This document shows positions 6,281 to 8,461 of a stretch of DNA of 8,461 nucleotides, piece by piece (position 1 is the first letter of the stretch; the number at the start of each line of letters is the position of its first letter). A model generated the notes under the pieces. The model was not told the origin of the DNA and made no database searches. It saw nothing but the letters and a program-made list of their open reading frames with translations. Where the stretch lies: positions 1 to 8,461 of the forward strand of contig JAAZDL010000137.1 of assembly GCA_012512795.1 (NCBI GenBank). Reading direction: 5' to 3'. The stretch comes from Mycoplasmatota bacterium (GTDB taxonomy: Bacteria > Bacillota_I > Bacilli_A > RF39 > UBA660). The translations under genes were made by a program, and so were the position numbers.

Positions 6281-7544
6281 ACTTAGATACTTTAACTATA
6301 GATATATTATTAGTATTAATAAGCTTTATAATTCTTCTTGCCTCATCATATGACATACTTTCAATAAGAGAATATTCTTTAAAATCAAGCTTGTTATTTA
6401 AAAATAGTCTATAACAAATACTATATTCTATATCTTCAATATTTTCAAAAGACATAACATATTTTTTCAAATAACTCTTCTTTTTTCTATTAAATTCTGT
6501 TTTTGTGATATTTAGTTTATTAATATCTTTTTCTATATTTTTAATAAAATTATCTCCATCATTAGCAAATGCATGGATACAAAATGCTATATAATCATCA
6601 ATTATACTAATATTATAGCTCATATCAATCATTATATTGTTATTTTTATATTTTTCATACAATAACGATGTTGCTGATAGATTACAATTAAATATAATTA
6701 ATAAATAATATAATAATAAATTATCATCTTTAATTCCAAATATTTTTTTATTTATTTTTAAAGAATACAATATACGTGTATCTTCAGTATCTTTTTTTAT
6801 TTCATCATATTTTATAGGTATATAATCTTTTTCTATTGTTTTAATAGTTTTTGGAATAGTTTTTCTATTAATATTATGTATTTGCATATATGATTTTATT
6901 GTTTCTAATACTTGTTCATTATCAAAATCTCCTAAAACTAATATGAATGTATTATTCGGAACATAAAAATCATTATAAATTCTATTCAAATCTTTAGATG
7001 TTATTTTTTCTATATCAGAGTGCTCGCCTATAATAGTATTTCTTATATACGAAGAATTAAATAAATTTTTGTATAATGTATTATACATCATACTAGTTAT
7101 ATTATCTTTCTCCATATCAATTTCTTCACAAATAATTCCTTTTTCTTCTTCTACACTTTTATCATTAATATCTATTTTATAAAATATATCAAGGAGTAAT
7201 TTTAAATTTTCTATTAAATTGATACTACCAAAAATATTATAATTTGTCCCAATATAACTTGTCCATGCATTTGCTAAACTTCCTAAGTCATTTATTCTTT
7301 TAGATATTTCAGTGTTTTCTGATAAAGCCATAACTTTATGTTCTAAAAAATGAGCACTACCATTTATAATGTTATATTTTTCATTATTAAGTTTATAACT
7401 ATTTGTTTTAGCCCCGTATTTTACTGAAATGGAAATATAAAAATTCTTAGTCTTCTTAGTATTATATAAATATACTTCTAAACCATTATCAAGTTTTTCA
7501 ATAAATAATTTTTCATCAACTCTTTCGAATGTTCTTTTTTTCAT
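6279..7544 (-). CDS. ymfH: YmfH-like M16 family zinc metallopeptidase
   Basis: M16 (pitrilysin/processing-peptidase) fold protein of 421 residues, near the roughly 428 of B. subtilis YmfH. The zinc site is intact: HFLEH at 65-69 (H65, H69 ligands, E68 catalytic base) with the downstream ligand E141 in IICEEIDM, plus E134 in the same helix. WTSYIGTNYNIF (94-105) resembles the substrate-cleft strand of M16 enzymes, and FYVPNNTFILVLGDFD (193-208) is the usual end of the N-terminal domain. The second half is a diverged, inactive repeat domain. No signal peptide is seen, so it is probably cytoplasmic. It pairs with the YmfF-like gene just upstream, overlapping by one base; M16 pairs with one active and one inactive partner often form heterodimers. 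Current family naming links YmfF/YmfH to EF-P 5-aminopentanol modification in Bacillota; the substrate is unknown. Lys/Asn/Ile content is high, in line with the base composition. Confidence 0.85.
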   Translation of the reverse strand: MKKRTFERVDEKLFIEKLDNGLEVYLYNTKKTKNFYISISVKYGAKTNSYKLNNEKYNIINGSAHFLEHKVMALSENTEISKRINDLGSLANAWTSYIGTNYNIFGSINLIENLKLLLDIFYKIDINDKSVEEEKGIICEEIDMEKDNITSMMYNTLYKNLFNSSYIRNTIIGEHSDIEKITSKDLNRIYNDFYVPNNTFILVLGDFDNEQVLETIKSYMQIHNINRKTIPKTIKTIEKDYIPIKYDEIKKDTEDTRILYSLKINKKIFGIKDDNLLLYYLLIIFNCNLSATSLLYEKYKNNNIMIDMSYNISIIDDYIAFCIHAFANDGDNFIKNIEKDINKLNITKTEFNRKKKSYLKKYVMSFENIEDIEYSICYRLFLNNKLDFKEYSLIESMSYDEARRIIKLINTNNISIVKVSK

Positions 7545-8461
7545 TAATTATCTCCTTTTAAAAGATAAATTGTAGATAGTGATATCTTTTTATTTAAATC
7601 ACATACTTCTTCAATAGTTACTTTGTTTATATTTTTCCTTAATGTTTCAATATCTTCTGCATCTTCAAACTCATTTACATAATAATAATTTATTTGAGAA
7701 TATGCTTCATCATAATAATTATTAAGATATGTATTTATAGTTTTTTTAGATGCATCAAATAGTTTTTCTACATACTCTTTATTGCTCATATTTTTTACAC
7801 ATTCAATAATTAATGATTTAGTTTTTTCATAATTGTTTTTATTTATACCAGCATATATAGTAAGTGATGGATTATCTTTAGAAGTATAAGATCCTACTGA
7901 ATAACATAAAGAGTTCTTTTCTCTAACAATATTAAACAATATTGAATCATTCATAACTCCGAGTATAGTATTATATACATTTAGAACATGATACATTTCA
8001 TGATAAGTTAAACCATTTAATCTATATCCTATATATAATTTAGATTGTTTATAATCAAGAGAATCAATTTTTTCAACTATTTTTTCACTATATTTATGAT
8101 TTATTTTAAACGATAACTTTTCATTAGAATTAATCATTTTAGAAAACTTCTTATCAATTATTTTTTCAATGCTATCATCTATTTCACCTAATACTACAAT
8201 ATTTATTTTATATTGACCATTAAATAATTTCTTATAGTGATTATATAAACTTTTAGGAGTAACTTTATCAATTTCTTCTAAAGTTGGATAAGTACTATAA
8301 GCACTTGGAGTATCTTTATACATAATAGAAGAATATTTAATACTACTAAAAAGATTAGGATTATCTTTAACAGCATTAGTTTGGGCTATAATTTCTTTTT
8401 TAATAATATTAAAAAAATCTTTATTGAATTCTTCGTCATCAACATTAGGATTAAATAATAC
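7544..8461 (-). CDS. ymfF: YmfF-like M16 family protein, C-terminal part (runs off window)
   Basis: The frame is open from the last base of the window to TAA at 7546-7544, giving 305 visible residues; the ATG at 8323 is internal. The residues upstream of it (FNPNVDDEEFNKDFFNIIKKEI, TNAVKDNPN) continue the M16 fold, corresponding to the helix after the first-domain active site. YSTYPTLEEIDKVTPKSLYNHYKKLF is the M16 linker before the domain boundary. The C-terminal domain has LFNIVREKNSLCYSVGSY with the Arg/Tyr pair typical of M16 second domains, then IYAGI. B. subtilis YmfF is about 426 residues, so roughly 120 N-terminal residues lie outside. In that family the HxxEH zinc motif is missing, making it the non-catalytic partner of YmfH; the relevant region is not visible here, so that is inferred. 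The one-base overlap with the YmfH-like gene supports the pairing. Confidence 0.8.
   Translation of the reverse strand, partial: VLFNPNVDDEEFNKDFFNIIKKEIIAQTNAVKDNPNLFSSIKYSSIMYKDTPSAYSTYPTLEEIDKVTPKSLYNHYKKLFNGQYKINIVVLGEIDDSIEKIIDKKFSKMINSNEKLSFKINHKYSEKIVEKIDSLDYKQSKLYIGYRLNGLTYHEMYHVLNVYNTILGVMNDSILFNIVREKNSLCYSVGSYTSKDNPSLTIYAGINKNNYEKTKSLIIECVKNMSNKEYVEKLFDASKKTINTYLNNYYDEAYSQINYYYVNEFEDAEDIETLRKNINKVTIEEVCDLNKKISLSTIYLLKGDN
7545..7558 (-). promoter_or_regulatory. Ribosome binding site of ymfH within the end of ymfF
   Basis: Minus-strand AAAAGGAGATAATT directly precedes the ymfH ATG, with AGGAGA about six bases away. It lies in the last codons of the ymfF-like gene. With the TAATG stop/start overlap, this indicates coupled translation and near-equal amounts of the two proteins. 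Confidence 0.7.

Noticed and set aside
6650..6740. Run of TAATAATAATA-like sequence inside ymfH, possibly a repeat or origin element.
   Set aside because: It codes for an ordinary Leu/Ile/Asn-rich stretch of the M16 protein; there is no phased repeat unit and no DnaA-box-like sequence was recognised.
7544..8323. A 259-residue M16 protein starting at the ATG at 8323.
   Set aside because: The frame is open to 8461 and the upstream residues continue the M16 fold, so this ATG is internal and the gene is cut by the window edge.
1..8461. Mycoplasma-type genetic code (UGA = Trp), suggested by the lack of TGA stops.
   Set aside because: All ten Trp codons checked are TGG and full-length genes contain no internal TGA. 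With only seven stops in an AT-rich genome, absence of TGA stops means little.
1..8461. A novel defence system, mobile element, CRISPR array or tRNA gene.
   Set aside because: Both strands are filled by recognisable housekeeping genes on one strand. No direct repeats with spacers, terminal inverted repeats, transposase motifs or cloverleaf sequence were seen.

Overview
The window is very AT-rich (by eye about a quarter G+C, not counted). Every supported gene lies on the minus strand. Gene content and order point to a low-GC Bacillota bacterium of the broad Bacilli type: a ComN-like regulator directly upstream of a fused SecDF, followed by Rel and D-aminoacyl-tRNA deacylase, is a compacted version of the order I recall from Bacillus subtilis (comN-secDF-...-recJ-apt-relA-dtd). 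A paired YmfF/YmfH-type M16 peptidase set is also a Bacillota hallmark. All ten tryptophans that I checked are TGG and the observed stops are TAA or TAG, so a Mycoplasma-type code (UGA = Trp) is unlikely. The species cannot be named from this window; an uncultured gut Bacilli lineage with a small genome would fit.

Layout in the direction of transcription (high to low coordinates): (1) 8461-7544, the 3' 305 codons of a YmfF-like M16 protein whose start lies outside the window. It overlaps by one base a complete YmfH-like M16 metallopeptidase (7544-6279). (2) A symmetrical hairpin at 6256-6280 probably ends that unit. (3) A tightly packed unit follows: comN-like (6219-5929), secDF (5919-3691), rel (1557 to 3644, or more likely 3677) and dtd (1555-1103), with gaps of 9, about 13 (if the upstream rel start is used) and 1 bases. 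It ends in a clear intrinsic terminator at 1072-1100. (4) mutS (from 1014) has its own well-formed promoter, placed so close that the mRNA should be leaderless. Its frame meets a TAG at bases 3-1, the very edge of the window.

The genes are housekeeping: protein export (SecDF), alarmone signalling (Rel), chiral proofreading of tRNA charging (Dtd), mismatch repair (MutS), a small regulator and a protease pair linked to EF-P modification. No mobile element, CRISPR array, RNA gene or new defence system is visible. The most notable signals are in rel. Its HD hydrolase motif HDxxED reads HExxSL while the synthetase domain looks intact. Its conserved N-terminus continues upstream of the only ATG, to a strong Shine-Dalgarno sequence spaced for an AUA start codon.
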